From positions 62,001 to 126,000 of the IMG/VR virus record IMGVR_UViG_3300027963_004416: a DNA stretch of 64,000 nucleotides. One strand, 5' to 3'. Below are positions 7,826 through 14,155 of this stretch, piece after piece. The position numbers and the translations under genes are program-made. The stretch comes from a virus. Within the stretch, counting starts at the first letter, position 1; the number at the start of each line of letters is the position of its first letter. Below the pieces are notes generated by a model that was not told the DNA's origin, did not search any database, and saw nothing but the letters and a program-made list of their open reading frames with translations.

Positions 7826-8402
7826 ATCATTCGTTAGTGATTATACTAATAATCTTAAACAGGCCTTAGACGCTGTTGATGTAAGTAGTTTAGAAAGGGC
7901 GGTAGACATACTAGAATGCGCGTTTCTTAGTAATTCCACAGTATTTGTATGTGGAAACGGCGGTTCAGCTGCTATAAGCGATCATTTTATGTGCGATCAC
8001 TCAAAATGTATCTATTCTGATACGAAGTTTATTCCTAAGATTTTTAGTCTACCTTCAAATATGTCCTTATTAACAGCTATTGGTAATGATATTAGTTATG
8101 AAGATGTGTTTTCTTATCAGGTAGAAATGTTTGGCCAAACTGGTGATGTTTTAATTGCAGTATCATCAAGCGGCAATTCACCAAATATTTTAAAAGCACT
8201 TAAGTCCGCCAAGGATAGTGGATTACAGACTATTGCATTAGTAGGATTTGAAGGCGGTAAAGCAAAGGAACTGGCTGATGTGGTTATACACGTACCAGTA
8301 AATAATTACGGTATATCAGAAGATGCGCATCAAGCACTAATGCATATACTTGCTCAATATATTAGAGTTAAACATAGAAACAAAGTTGATATTAAACTCT
8401 GA
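7815..8402 (+). CDS. gmhA: Phosphoheptose isomerase (SIS domain)
   Basis: The 195-residue protein shows the GmhA pattern: CGNGGSAAISDHFMCD, the SSSGNSPNILKAL phosphate loop, and a C-terminal ISEDAHQALMHILAQYI helix. GmhA converts sedoheptulose 7-phosphate to D-glycero-D-manno-heptose 7-phosphate, the first step to activated heptose. With hddA just upstream, two consecutive pathway steps are present. No GmhB phosphatase is seen in the window, so the host may provide it. Confidence 0.87.
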   Translation: MRIKSFVSDYTNNLKQALDAVDVSSLERAVDILECAFLSNSTVFVCGNGGSAAISDHFMCDHSKCIYSDTKFIPKIFSLPSNMSLLTAIGNDISYEDVFSYQVEMFGQTGDVLIAVSSSGNSPNILKALKSAKDSGLQTIALVGFEGGKAKELADVVIHVPVNNYGISEDAHQALMHILAQYIRVKHRNKVDIKL

Positions 8403-8408
8403 GCTTCT

Positions 8409-8414
8409 TATAAT
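8409..8414 (+). promoter_or_regulatory. TATAAT element 6 bases before a start codon (possible leaderless promoter)
   Basis: TATAAT is followed by exactly six bases and then the ATG at 8421. No ribosome-binding site is visible in the 18-base gap. The same TATAAT-N6-ATG arrangement occurs at 11452-11466, so transcription may start at or next to the ATG. Confidence 0.5.
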
Positions 8415-8420
8415 TAAAGC

Positions 8421-9272
8421 ATGATACTCTTAGATTTAAACCAGGTGTGCATTTCTAACCTAATGGCACAGCTAGGTAATTATACAAATGCCAAGGTCGA
8501 TGAAGATTTACTAAGGCATATGGTTCTGAACACTATACGTTCTCTTAAAGTAAAGTTCGCTGAATATGGCGAGCTTGTTATCTGTTGTGATGATAAAAAG
8601 GTCTGGCGCAAAGACGTTTTTCCTTACTATAAAGCTAATAGGAAAAAATCAAGAGAAGATTCAGAGCTTGATTGGAATTTAATCTTTAGCACCCTCAATA
8701 AGATTAGGCAAGAGCTTAAAATATATTTTCCGTATAGAGTAATTCAAGTTGAAGGTGCGGAAGCAGACGATGTAATTGGTACGTTAGTTATAAAAAATGG
8801 ACATCTGCTAAATACCTGTAATAAGATTCTTATTTTGTCCGGTGATAAAGATTTTGTTCAATTACAGGTTTTTGGTAACGTAACACAATATGATCCTGTT
8901 CGTAAAAAGCCCATTGCTACAGATGACCCTCTAATGTTTACTAGAGAACTTATTATTAAGGGTGATCGCGGCGATGGCATTCCAAATATTTTATCTCAAG
9001 ATGACTGCTTAGTTTCGGGTGGTCGGCAGAAACCCGTTCGTCTAGATAGGTTTGCAGGCCTCACTAATCCTCATAATGAGCTTTCTGGTGAATTACTTAG
9101 AAATTGGATTAGAAATGAGCAGCTAATTGATCTCACATTTACCCCAGAGCACATTCAATCTAGTATTATCAGTGAGTTTGATAACCAGGAAGGCAAGTCT
9201 AAAGAAAAACTTTTAGAATTCTTAACTAGTAAAAAACTTAAAACCCTTGTTGAACATATAAATGAGTTCTAA
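8421..9272 (+). CDS. rnh: 5'-3' exonuclease / RNase H (T4 Rnh-like, FEN family)
   Basis: A 283-residue FEN/PIN-type nuclease with acidic clusters in order: LLDLNQ at the N-terminus, CCDDKKVWRKDVFPYYKANRKK, VEGAEADDVIGTL, and ILSGDKDFVQLQ, followed by a GDRGDGIPN helix-hairpin-helix-like segment. These match T4 RNase H, which removes RNA primers from Okazaki fragments and cooperates with gp32. In T4 rnh lies close to 33-59-32; here about 11 kb of accessory genes separate them. It seems to be read from a leaderless promoter. Confidence 0.88.
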   Translation: MILLDLNQVCISNLMAQLGNYTNAKVDEDLLRHMVLNTIRSLKVKFAEYGELVICCDDKKVWRKDVFPYYKANRKKSREDSELDWNLIFSTLNKIRQELKIYFPYRVIQVEGAEADDVIGTLVIKNGHLLNTCNKILILSGDKDFVQLQVFGNVTQYDPVRKKPIATDDPLMFTRELIIKGDRGDGIPNILSQDDCLVSGGRQKPVRLDRFAGLTNPHNELSGELLRNWIRNEQLIDLTFTPEHIQSSIISEFDNQEGKSKEKLLEFLTSKKLKTLVEHINEF

Positions 9273-9697
9273 TGCTTAAATCTATATCGTCTATTCTTAG
9301 TGCATGCGCCAGCAAGCCATCCAGAGCTGAAATTATTGAAGCTTTAAGAAATAATAATCATCCAATTATTAGGCAACTGTTATTTTACGTATACTCACCT
9401 TCAGTAAAATTTCTTTTACCTGAAGGTGCACCACCTTACAAGCCCTGTGATTATCTAGATCAAGAAAGTAGACTTTACACAGAGGCTCGTAAACTATACC
9501 TGTTTATTGAGGGCGGCAATCCTAATTTAAGCAAGGTAAAGCGTGAGGTACTTTTTATACAATTAATCGAGTCGGTCAGTAAAGACGATGCAATCCTTTT
9601 AATTAACATTAAAGACAAAAAGTTACCTTATAGTACTATCTCTGAGGATGTAGTAAGGGAAGCTTTTCCAGATCTTTTACCGGAGGTTGAAGAGTAA
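9272..9697 (+). CDS. Conserved hypothetical phage protein (possibly DUF6433-like)
   Basis: A 141-residue, mostly helical protein with no catalytic motif. The layout (an N-terminal SRAEIIEALRNNN helix, a short VKFLLPEGAPPY segment, then a VSKDDAILLINIKDKKLPY region) resembles a conserved protein often found next to rnh in T4-like marine phages, which I remember as DUF6433. The family name is from memory and uncertain. The ATG overlaps the rnh stop (TAATG). Confidence 0.6.
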   Translation: MLKSISSILSACASKPSRAEIIEALRNNNHPIIRQLLFYVYSPSVKFLLPEGAPPYKPCDYLDQESRLYTEARKLYLFIEGGNPNLSKVKREVLFIQLIESVSKDDAILLINIKDKKLPYSTISEDVVREAFPDLLPEVEE

Positions 9698-9698
9698 G

Positions 9699-9866
9699 AT
9701 GAGTAAGTCTCAACGTAAAAATAATTATTATGACGACTTTGAAAAAACACATCATCAAGCAAAGCAGTATAAGAAAGTTAAAGAAAAGAAATCCTATAAG
9801 AAGCTAGAAAGCGTCCTCAGATCTAAGGATGTTAATAAGCTACTTAATATCGAAGAAAACTATTAA
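9699..9866 (+). CDS. Hypothetical basic protein (55 aa)
   Basis: A short gene with its ATG one base after the previous stop, and CCGGAGG within reach upstream. The protein is strongly basic and rich in Lys, Tyr and Gln (YKKVKEKKSYKKLESVL), with a short acidic end. It may bind nucleic acid; no family was recognised. Confidence 0.55.
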   Translation: MSKSQRKNNYYDDFEKTHHQAKQYKKVKEKKSYKKLESVLRSKDVNKLLNIEENY

Positions 9867-9875
9867 GGATATATT

Positions 9876-10004
9876 ATGCATTGGTTCTGGAATAGCACAT
9901 TAATGGACAGGTTAGAGAAATGGCTTGTTACACTTACTAATTACATTTGGAATAAGCGCAGGACTTACGAGAAGCAGCTCGCAAATTCTATTAAGAGAAA
10001 ATGA
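9876..10004 (+). CDS. Hypothetical Trp-rich peptide (42 aa)
   Basis: A 42-codon gene starting at ATG 9876 after AAGGAT, with its stop overlapping the next ATG (ATGA). The peptide begins MHWFWNSTLM and is amphipathic with basic residues at the C-terminus. It may associate with the membrane. The tight spacing supports translation, but the function is unknown. Confidence 0.45.
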   Translation: MHWFWNSTLMDRLEKWLVTLTNYIWNKRRTYEKQLANSIKRK

Positions 10005-10294
10005 TTTATACCTTTAAAAATGTTAAGACAGACGAGGTATTTGATATTTCTTTAAGAGTATCAGAATATGACAGTTATCTTAAAAACAATCCAGATATAA
10101 TCCGGTATCATGCACCAGGCGGAACACTTACAATTGTAGGCGGGGTCGGTGGTATTAAAAACGATGCCGGATGGAAAGAGGTTCTATCTAAGGTAGCAGA
10201 AAGACACCCTTCCAGTCCGTTAGGTGAAAAAACATTATCAAGATCTTCTAAGCAGGTAAAGATTGATAATATAGTTAGTAAGTATAAAACATGA
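10001..10294 (+). CDS. FmdB-like small phage protein lacking zinc cysteines
   Basis: The 97-residue protein resembles T4-like phage proteins annotated as FmdB-type regulators: an N-terminal strand (YTFKNVKTDEVFDI), a short SEYDSYLKNNPDIIRYHAPG segment, a Gly-rich region, and a helical WKEVLSKVAERHP...VK tail. The usual zinc-ribbon cysteines are absent. The assignment rests on overall layout only and the function is unknown. Confidence 0.5.
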   Translation: MIYTFKNVKTDEVFDISLRVSEYDSYLKNNPDIIRYHAPGGTLTIVGGVGGIKNDAGWKEVLSKVAERHPSSPLGEKTLSRSSKQVKIDNIVSKYKT

Positions 10295-10947
10295 GGTTTA
10301 AACATCTACCATTTGATAGAATAGAATTAACATCTATTGAAAAGAACGGCAAGCGGTTCTATGATGTTAATGGTGACCTATTTCCTTCAGTTACAACAGT
10401 TCTTTCTTCCCTTAGTAAGGATGGGATTAATGAATGGCGTGCACGTGTAGGAGAAGAAAAAGCAGAAAGAATTAAAAATTCAGCAGCTGCTCGAGGAACT
10501 AAACTTCACTTAATGTGTGAAGATTATGTTGATAACAAAGAAGACTTTATGAAAGGCAGAATGCCTACAACTGTCGATTTGTTTAAACAAATTCAACCTT
10601 ATCTAGATGAAAATCTAGAGTCAGTATATGCAATAGAGGCCAGCCTTTATTCTAAGAAGTTACGGGCAGCTGGAAAATGCGATCTTATTTGTAGGATGCA
10701 TGGCGTGAACTGTATAGTAGACTATAAAACTTCTACTAGTCTCAAAAAGGAAGAATGGATAGAAAGTTACTTTCTTCAAGAAACTGCTTATGCTATGATG
10801 GTAGAAGAACTATACCAGATCCCTATTTACTATATAATTACATTAATTGCCACTGAAGAGGGAACCCTTCAGTTCTTTGTTAAACAGCCTATAGATTATG
10901 TAAATAAAGTTATTAATACATTTAACGTCTATCATTTAAACAACTAA
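10291..10947 (+). CDS. PD-(D/E)XK superfamily nuclease (Cas4/RecB-like exonuclease)
   Basis: A 218-residue protein with PD-(D/E)XK features: an ARGTKLHLMCEDYV helix, KLRAAGKCDLICR supplying the catalytic Asp, and VDYKTS (the D/E-x-K strand), then a QETAYAMMVEEL helix matching the Q-x3-Y motif of RecB-like nucleases. Such proteins in marine T4-like phages are annotated as exonucleases and may process DNA ends in recombination. It overlaps genes at both ends by 1-4 bases. Confidence 0.78.
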   Translation: MRFKHLPFDRIELTSIEKNGKRFYDVNGDLFPSVTTVLSSLSKDGINEWRARVGEEKAERIKNSAAARGTKLHLMCEDYVDNKEDFMKGRMPTTVDLFKQIQPYLDENLESVYAIEASLYSKKLRAAGKCDLICRMHGVNCIVDYKTSTSLKKEEWIESYFLQETAYAMMVEELYQIPIYYIITLIATEEGTLQFFVKQPIDYVNKVINTFNVYHLNN

Positions 10948-11432
10948 TGCGACATCTTCTTGCAGCGTTGTTAATTTTAACATCCCTGCCTACTTACGCA
11001 ATTGACGGATACAAGCCTCCAGATCAATTCATCAATCCTCTAATAGACGATCTTTTGTCAGAGATTAAGCTTTTATTGGATTTAAAGATACCTGAGAACC
11101 GACCTGAAGTATTCCTCACCAATAAAGAGCAACTTATGAATGCTTACTGTGAAAATAAAAAGTCATGCGGAGTAGCAGCTGTTACTGACAAGGATACCGG
11201 TATAATTTATCTAGATGCTATGATGGAGTTTAACAATGTATATAATGCTAGCATTTTTTATCATGAGCTTGTACACTATGTACAAGTAAGGAATAATATG
11301 TTTGTAGGTCTAAGTGAGTGTGAGAGATGGGCAGCCTCTGAAATGCATGCATATCGTGCTCAAAGTAGCTGGCTAGAATATCACGGGGCTAGAGGGTTCA
11401 AAGTTCCCGATCTTTCTGCCCAATGCCATTGA
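10947..11432 (+). CDS. Exported zinc metalloprotease-like protein with HEXXH motif
   Basis: The 161-residue protein starts with a clear signal peptide (RHLLAALLILTSLPTYA). It contains H106-E-L-V-H110, the zinc-protease HEXXH motif, in FYHELVHYVQ, and a Glu-containing helix downstream (ECERWAASEMHAY) that could give the third ligand. This resembles DUF6647-type proteins as I remember them. Cys residues (CENKKSC and others) suggest disulfides outside the cytoplasm. The likely place of action is the periplasm; the substrate is unknown. Confidence 0.65.
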   Translation: MRHLLAALLILTSLPTYAIDGYKPPDQFINPLIDDLLSEIKLLLDLKIPENRPEVFLTNKEQLMNAYCENKKSCGVAAVTDKDTGIIYLDAMMEFNNVYNASIFYHELVHYVQVRNNMFVGLSECERWAASEMHAYRAQSSWLEYHGARGFKVPDLSAQCH

Positions 11433-11433
11433 G

Positions 11434-11457
11434 ATTATTTAATACTTAAGCTATAAT
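11434..11457 (+). promoter_or_regulatory. Promoter ATTATTTA-N10-TATAAT, six bases from the ATG
   Basis: ATTATTTA at 11434-11441 is followed after 10 bases by TATAAT at 11452-11457, and six bases later by the ATG at 11464. There is no Shine-Dalgarno sequence. The site shares both its upstream box with the 4138 and 13932 sites and its leaderless spacing with the 8409 site. Confidence 0.58.
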
Positions 11458-11463
11458 TATATC

Positions 11464-12012
11464 ATGAAACGAAAAAAGTCAAAAGTAAAGTTTGAATCCG
11501 GCCCTCTGTTCACGGAAGTACAACAATCTGCAGGGGATCTTCTTAAAAAATTTGGTATAACTGTCAATACATCTCGTCTGGTTATGATCCAAAGAATTAG
11601 AGAGTACATTGACAATCAACCTAACCCGCATAGAACATGCAATGCTATCCTTTTAAAACTAGGTGTAAAAATTCAATTGGATAACTCTATGCGCAAAGCT
11701 AGAGTGTATGCTATGACTGCGTTTGACGAAGCTCTACGTCAAGGTACTGAATTTGACCCTTCAACAGTTCTCAGTATTGCTGATACTCGCTTAATAAAGA
11801 TTGAAAGATATCTTGGACGCGAAGTGATAGTAGATTACAATACAGTCGAGAAAAAAACAGTATCTAAATCTGAAATTGCAAGAAAAATTTATTCAGAGAA
11901 TCAAGATAAGCCTGGTAAAGAGGTTGCTGCTATCATTGCTGAAGAGCTAGGAATAGAGAGGCAAGCTGCACTAGGATATTATTATAGTGCCCGAAGATCC
12001 CTAACTGTATAA
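11464..12012 (+). CDS. Hypothetical DNA-binding-like protein (182 aa)
   Basis: I do not recognise the family. The 182-residue protein is helical. The N-terminus is basic (KRKKSKVKF), and the C-terminal third (KSEIARKIYSENQ...EVAAIIAEELGIERQAALGYYYSARRSL) could form helix-turn-helix-like units. It is a single-gene transcription unit between a leaderless promoter and a strong terminator, which suits a regulator. Regulation of phage transcription is only an inference. Confidence 0.6.
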   Translation: MKRKKSKVKFESGPLFTEVQQSAGDLLKKFGITVNTSRLVMIQRIREYIDNQPNPHRTCNAILLKLGVKIQLDNSMRKARVYAMTAFDEALRQGTEFDPSTVLSIADTRLIKIERYLGREVIVDYNTVEKKTVSKSEIARKIYSENQDKPGKEVAAIIAEELGIERQAALGYYYSARRSLTV

Positions 12013-12037
12013 AAAAGCGCCTTTCGGCGCTTTTTTT
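12011..12037 (+). terminator. Rho-independent terminator
   Basis: An 11-bp perfect stem AAAAAAGCGCC/GGCGCTTTTTT (12011-12021 and 12026-12036) with loop TTTC, beginning inside the stop codon of the upstream gene. The flanking A and T runs would let it also work in the opposite direction. Confidence 0.9.
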
Positions 12038-12066
12038 ATATCTAAATATCAAAAAAGGGAGGCCAT

Positions 12067-12258
12067 ATGGACTATAATCGTGCTTCAGAACTAGAAGAAA
12101 TGATCCAATCAGAAACCTTCTATGGTATTCCTATTTCGGATATAGAACCTTATATGCTTGACGAACTGGATACTGATGATCTTAGAACCCTATATGTAAT
12201 AGTTAACATGCTGCACTGGCAAGCTATCGATAAAATGGTCATGATAAAAAGTAGTTGA
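12067..12258 (+). CDS. Hypothetical acidic protein (63 aa)
   Basis: A 63-residue acidic helical protein (ELEEMIQSETF...DELDTDDLRTLYVIVNMLH) preceded by an AGGGAGG ribosome site. No motif was recognised. It stands alone between a terminator and the strongly expressed DUF932 gene. Confidence 0.55.
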   Translation: MDYNRASELEEMIQSETFYGIPISDIEPYMLDELDTDDLRTLYVIVNMLHWQAIDKMVMIKSS

Positions 12259-12315
12259 TTTATTTTCGTCGCGAGAATAAAATACATATGTCATTTGAAA
12301 AAGGAGATATATGAC

Positions 12316-13248
12316 ATGGCACATTTGATCGAAACTATGGCTTACGCTGGTGAAGTACCTTGGCACGGTCTTGGCAAGGAAGTCCCTTCCGATCTGTCAC
12401 CTGAGCAAATGCTCAAGACTGCTGACCTTGATTGGACTGTTAATAAGGTTCCTACCTTTATCGACCTCGAAGGTGTTAAGACTGCTACCGGGCGGCATGC
12501 GCTGGTTCGGTCGTCTGATAATAGCATTCTTGATGTTGTTACTACGGACTGGAACCCAGTTCAGAATCAAGAAGCATTTGAATTCTTTGACGAGTTTGTT
12601 CATACCGGTGATATGGAAATGCATACTGCCGGTTCGTTGAAGAACGGTCAAGTTGTATGGGCCCTGGCCAAGATTAAGGACAGCTTCGAGCTGTTTGGCG
12701 GCGATGAGGTTAAGGGTTACTTGCTCTTCACTAATCCTCATAAGTTTGGTCAATCGATTGATATTCGCTTTACTCCTATCCGTGTTGTTTGCAATAACAC
12801 TCTTACCCTCGCCCTTGATACTAAGGCTGCTAATTCCTACAAGATGAATCATCGTCGTACGTTTGACGGGGATGTCGCTAAGGAGATGCTTGGCATTGCT
12901 AAGGATAAGCTGCAAACTTACAAGGAGATGGCTGCATTCCTTGGTAGCAAGCGTTATAGTGAAGAGAAGGTCAAGGAGTACTTTGCTACTATCTTCCCGA
13001 CCCTGTCTAAAGAGGACGGTAAGATCTCTCGTAATGCTATTCAGGCTCTTGATGTTCTAGAGAAGCAACCTGGTGCTAAGTTTGCTCAAGGTAGCTGGTG
13101 GCAGCCGTTTAATGCCGTTACGTTCATGACTGATCATCTGCTTGGCCGTACTAACGAAACCCGTATTCAGTCGGCCTGGTTTGGACCTAACAAGTCTCTT
13201 AAAATCAAGGCTCTTGAGAAGGCAGTTGAATTTGCTGAAGCTACTTGA
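12316..13248 (+). CDS. DUF932 family protein
   Basis: The 310-residue protein matches the phage/plasmid DUF932 family: an N-terminal AYAGEVPWHGLGKEVP segment, WTVNKVPTF, and the central ...GYLLFTNPHKFGQSIDIRFTPIRVVCNNTLTLAL block. The family role is unknown. I chose the ATG at 12316 because AAGGAGAT lies just before it; the ATG-less extension to 12295 would run through that ribosome site. Codon choice is visibly richer in G/C at third positions than in neighbours, similar to gp32, which suggests high expression. The stop overlaps the next start (TGATG). Confidence 0.85.
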   Translation: MAHLIETMAYAGEVPWHGLGKEVPSDLSPEQMLKTADLDWTVNKVPTFIDLEGVKTATGRHALVRSSDNSILDVVTTDWNPVQNQEAFEFFDEFVHTGDMEMHTAGSLKNGQVVWALAKIKDSFELFGGDEVKGYLLFTNPHKFGQSIDIRFTPIRVVCNNTLTLALDTKAANSYKMNHRRTFDGDVAKEMLGIAKDKLQTYKEMAAFLGSKRYSEEKVKEYFATIFPTLSKEDGKISRNAIQALDVLEKQPGAKFAQGSWWQPFNAVTFMTDHLLGRTNETRIQSAWFGPNKSLKIKALEKAVEFAEAT

Positions 13249-13670
13249 TGTCAAATGAATACGAAAAGATCTTCAATCCACCTGCAGATCTTAACGTAGC
13301 CGGATTAAATCGCAACTCACTCCCCTACCCGACTGAGGTGGGGAGTGCTTACTTTCCTCCTGTAAAAATAGAGGATTTAAAATCTTATAATCTAAGTCAG
13401 TCTGTGAACAGGTACAACGAAAAGGTTGCCTTTTTACAGAAACAAGCTGATATTATTAAACAGGAATATGAGAAAATAAGGGCTAGTATGGAGCTCGCCT
13501 TTCTTATTGATCAAGCAAGATATGCCTTCAAGCCAGTACCCGGTAATATATACTTCCTTCAGAAGGACTATGCCGGGAGACTAGTTCTTAACCTGTGTCA
13601 CATCACGTATAATGAGTTTATACATAAGGTTCAGTATAGAGCAGACGGTGAGTGGATTACCATTGAGTAA
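13248..13670 (+). CDS. DUF2452 family protein
   Basis: The 140-residue protein shows the DUF2452 layout: an N-terminal NPPADLN...NSLPYPTEVGS segment, a helical region with regularly spaced Gln (FLQKQADIIKQEYEKI), then PGNIYFLQKD..GRLVLNL, equivalent to the conserved PGxIYxLY strand. Its function is not known in any organism as far as I recall. The coding region contains a strong inverted repeat (CACTCCCC 13318-13325 / GGGGAGTG 13340-13347). Translation is coupled to DUF932. Confidence 0.7.
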   Translation: MSNEYEKIFNPPADLNVAGLNRNSLPYPTEVGSAYFPPVKIEDLKSYNLSQSVNRYNEKVAFLQKQADIIKQEYEKIRASMELAFLIDQARYAFKPVPGNIYFLQKDYAGRLVLNLCHITYNEFIHKVQYRADGEWITIE

Positions 13671-13776
13671 TGATAATCGATACTAACACTTAATGATCAA
13701 GAGATAGATTTTTCTAGTCTTCTTAGCTAAAATACTATAGTAGGATACCCCTACGTGAATAATAAAGGAGAAGTAT

Positions 13777-13848
13777 ATGTGGACAAAGCCAATTGCTCAA
13801 GACAAGCGTTTCGGGTTTGAAGTCACGATGTATATTGCATCGCGATAA
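13777..13848 (+). CDS. pqqA: PqqA-like precursor peptide of pyrroloquinoline quinone (23 aa)
   Basis: A 23-codon gene with an AAAGGAG ribosome site 6 bases before the ATG. The peptide has the PqqA pattern MW-x-KP-x3-D-x-R-x-G-x-E15-V-T-x-Y19-I-x2-R. Its length and the positions of Glu15 and Tyr19, the two residues joined to make PQQ, are the same as I remember for Klebsiella PqqA. In PQQ synthesis PqqE/PqqD link these side chains and further enzymes release and oxidise the product; none of those genes is in the window, so the host would have to provide them. The gene stands alone between the DUF2452 gene and a terminator. It could feed host PQQ synthesis or act as a decoy substrate. Confidence 0.85.
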   Translation: MWTKPIAQDKRFGFEVTMYIASR

Positions 13849-13857
13849 TAAGTAATA

Positions 13858-13899
13858 TATAATATGCCCGGGGCCTCTGCGAAAGTACGCCTCGGCTCT
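13858..13899 (+). ncRNA. Possible small structured RNA after pqqA
   Basis: A TATAAT at 13858-13863 lies ten bases after the pqqA stop. The following segment can fold into a hairpin: GGGGCC (13870-13875) pairing with GGCUCU (13894-13899), a 3x3 internal loop, then GCG/CGC around an AAAGUA loop (13882-13887). A terminator directly follows. Either it is a roughly 50-base independent RNA or the structured 3' end of the pqqA message. I do not recognise the motif. Confidence 0.4.
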
Positions 13900-13921
13900 A
13901 GACCGCTAGCGGTCTTTTTTT
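13900..13921 (+). terminator. Rho-independent terminator
   Basis: A perfect inverted repeat AGACCGC-TA-GCGGTCT (13900-13915), most likely a 6-bp stem with a CTAG loop, is followed by seven T residues. It closes the DUF932-DUF2452-pqqA region. Confidence 0.88.
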
Positions 13922-13931
13922 ATAGTTGATT

Positions 13932-13955
13932 TTTATTTAGCCTAACATATATAAT
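13932..13955 (+). promoter_or_regulatory. Promoter TTTATTTA-N10-TATAAT
   Basis: TTTATTTA at 13932-13939 is followed after 10 bases by TATAAT at 13950-13955, directly after a terminator and 18 bases before the next ATG, which has an AGGAAAG ribosome site. This is the clearest member of the recurring promoter type. Confidence 0.62.
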
Positions 13956-13973
13956 GTCTTGTAGGAAAGAGTC

Positions 13974-14153
13974 ATGATTATCTGTGTTTGTAGAGAAATT
14001 TCGGATAACGATTATTCTTCTGACGAGGAACTTAAAAATCGTATCATGCAGAATGATTTTAAATGTGGTATTTGTCAGACTAAATATATTATGAACGATG
14101 AGCTTTTATCTGTACAACCAGAAGCTTATCAAAAGAATTGCTGTATGAAGTAG
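13974..14153 (+). CDS. bfd: Bfd-like [2Fe-2S] bacterioferritin-associated ferredoxin
   Basis: The 59-residue protein begins MIICVCREISDNDY and has C4-x-C6 and C31-x2-C34 (in FKCGICQ), the four cysteines that bind the [2Fe-2S] cluster in Bfd-type proteins. Bfd reduces bacterioferritin to release stored iron; related domains serve in NifU and nitrite reductases. Here it could mobilise host iron for the di-iron enzymes nearby (desaturases, NrdB, PF10118) or provide electrons. Those links are inference. Two extra cysteines (CC) lie near the C-terminus. Confidence 0.8.
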   Translation: MIICVCREISDNDYSSDEELKNRIMQNDFKCGICQTKYIMNDELLSVQPEAYQKNCCMK

Positions 14154-14155
14154 AA

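Noticed and set aside
12295-12315. Longer start for the DUF932 protein (MKKEIYD extension)
   Set aside because: The extension reads through the AAGGAGAT ribosome site of ATG 12316, and the family pattern begins at that ATG.
12397-12915. 172-codon minus-strand frame opposite the DUF932 gene
   Set aside because: It is a shadow of a well-supported gene whose codon bias leaves the opposite frame open; no start signals were seen.
13318-13347. Inverted repeat CACTCCCC/GGGGAGTG considered as a terminator
   Set aside because: It lies within the DUF2452 coding region and has no T run after it; it may be an RNA hairpin but cannot be given a role.
13671-13776. Possible riboswitch upstream of pqqA
   Set aside because: Only a weak 5-bp stem (GTAGG/CCTAC at 13740-13754) is seen, without a recognisable aptamer motif.
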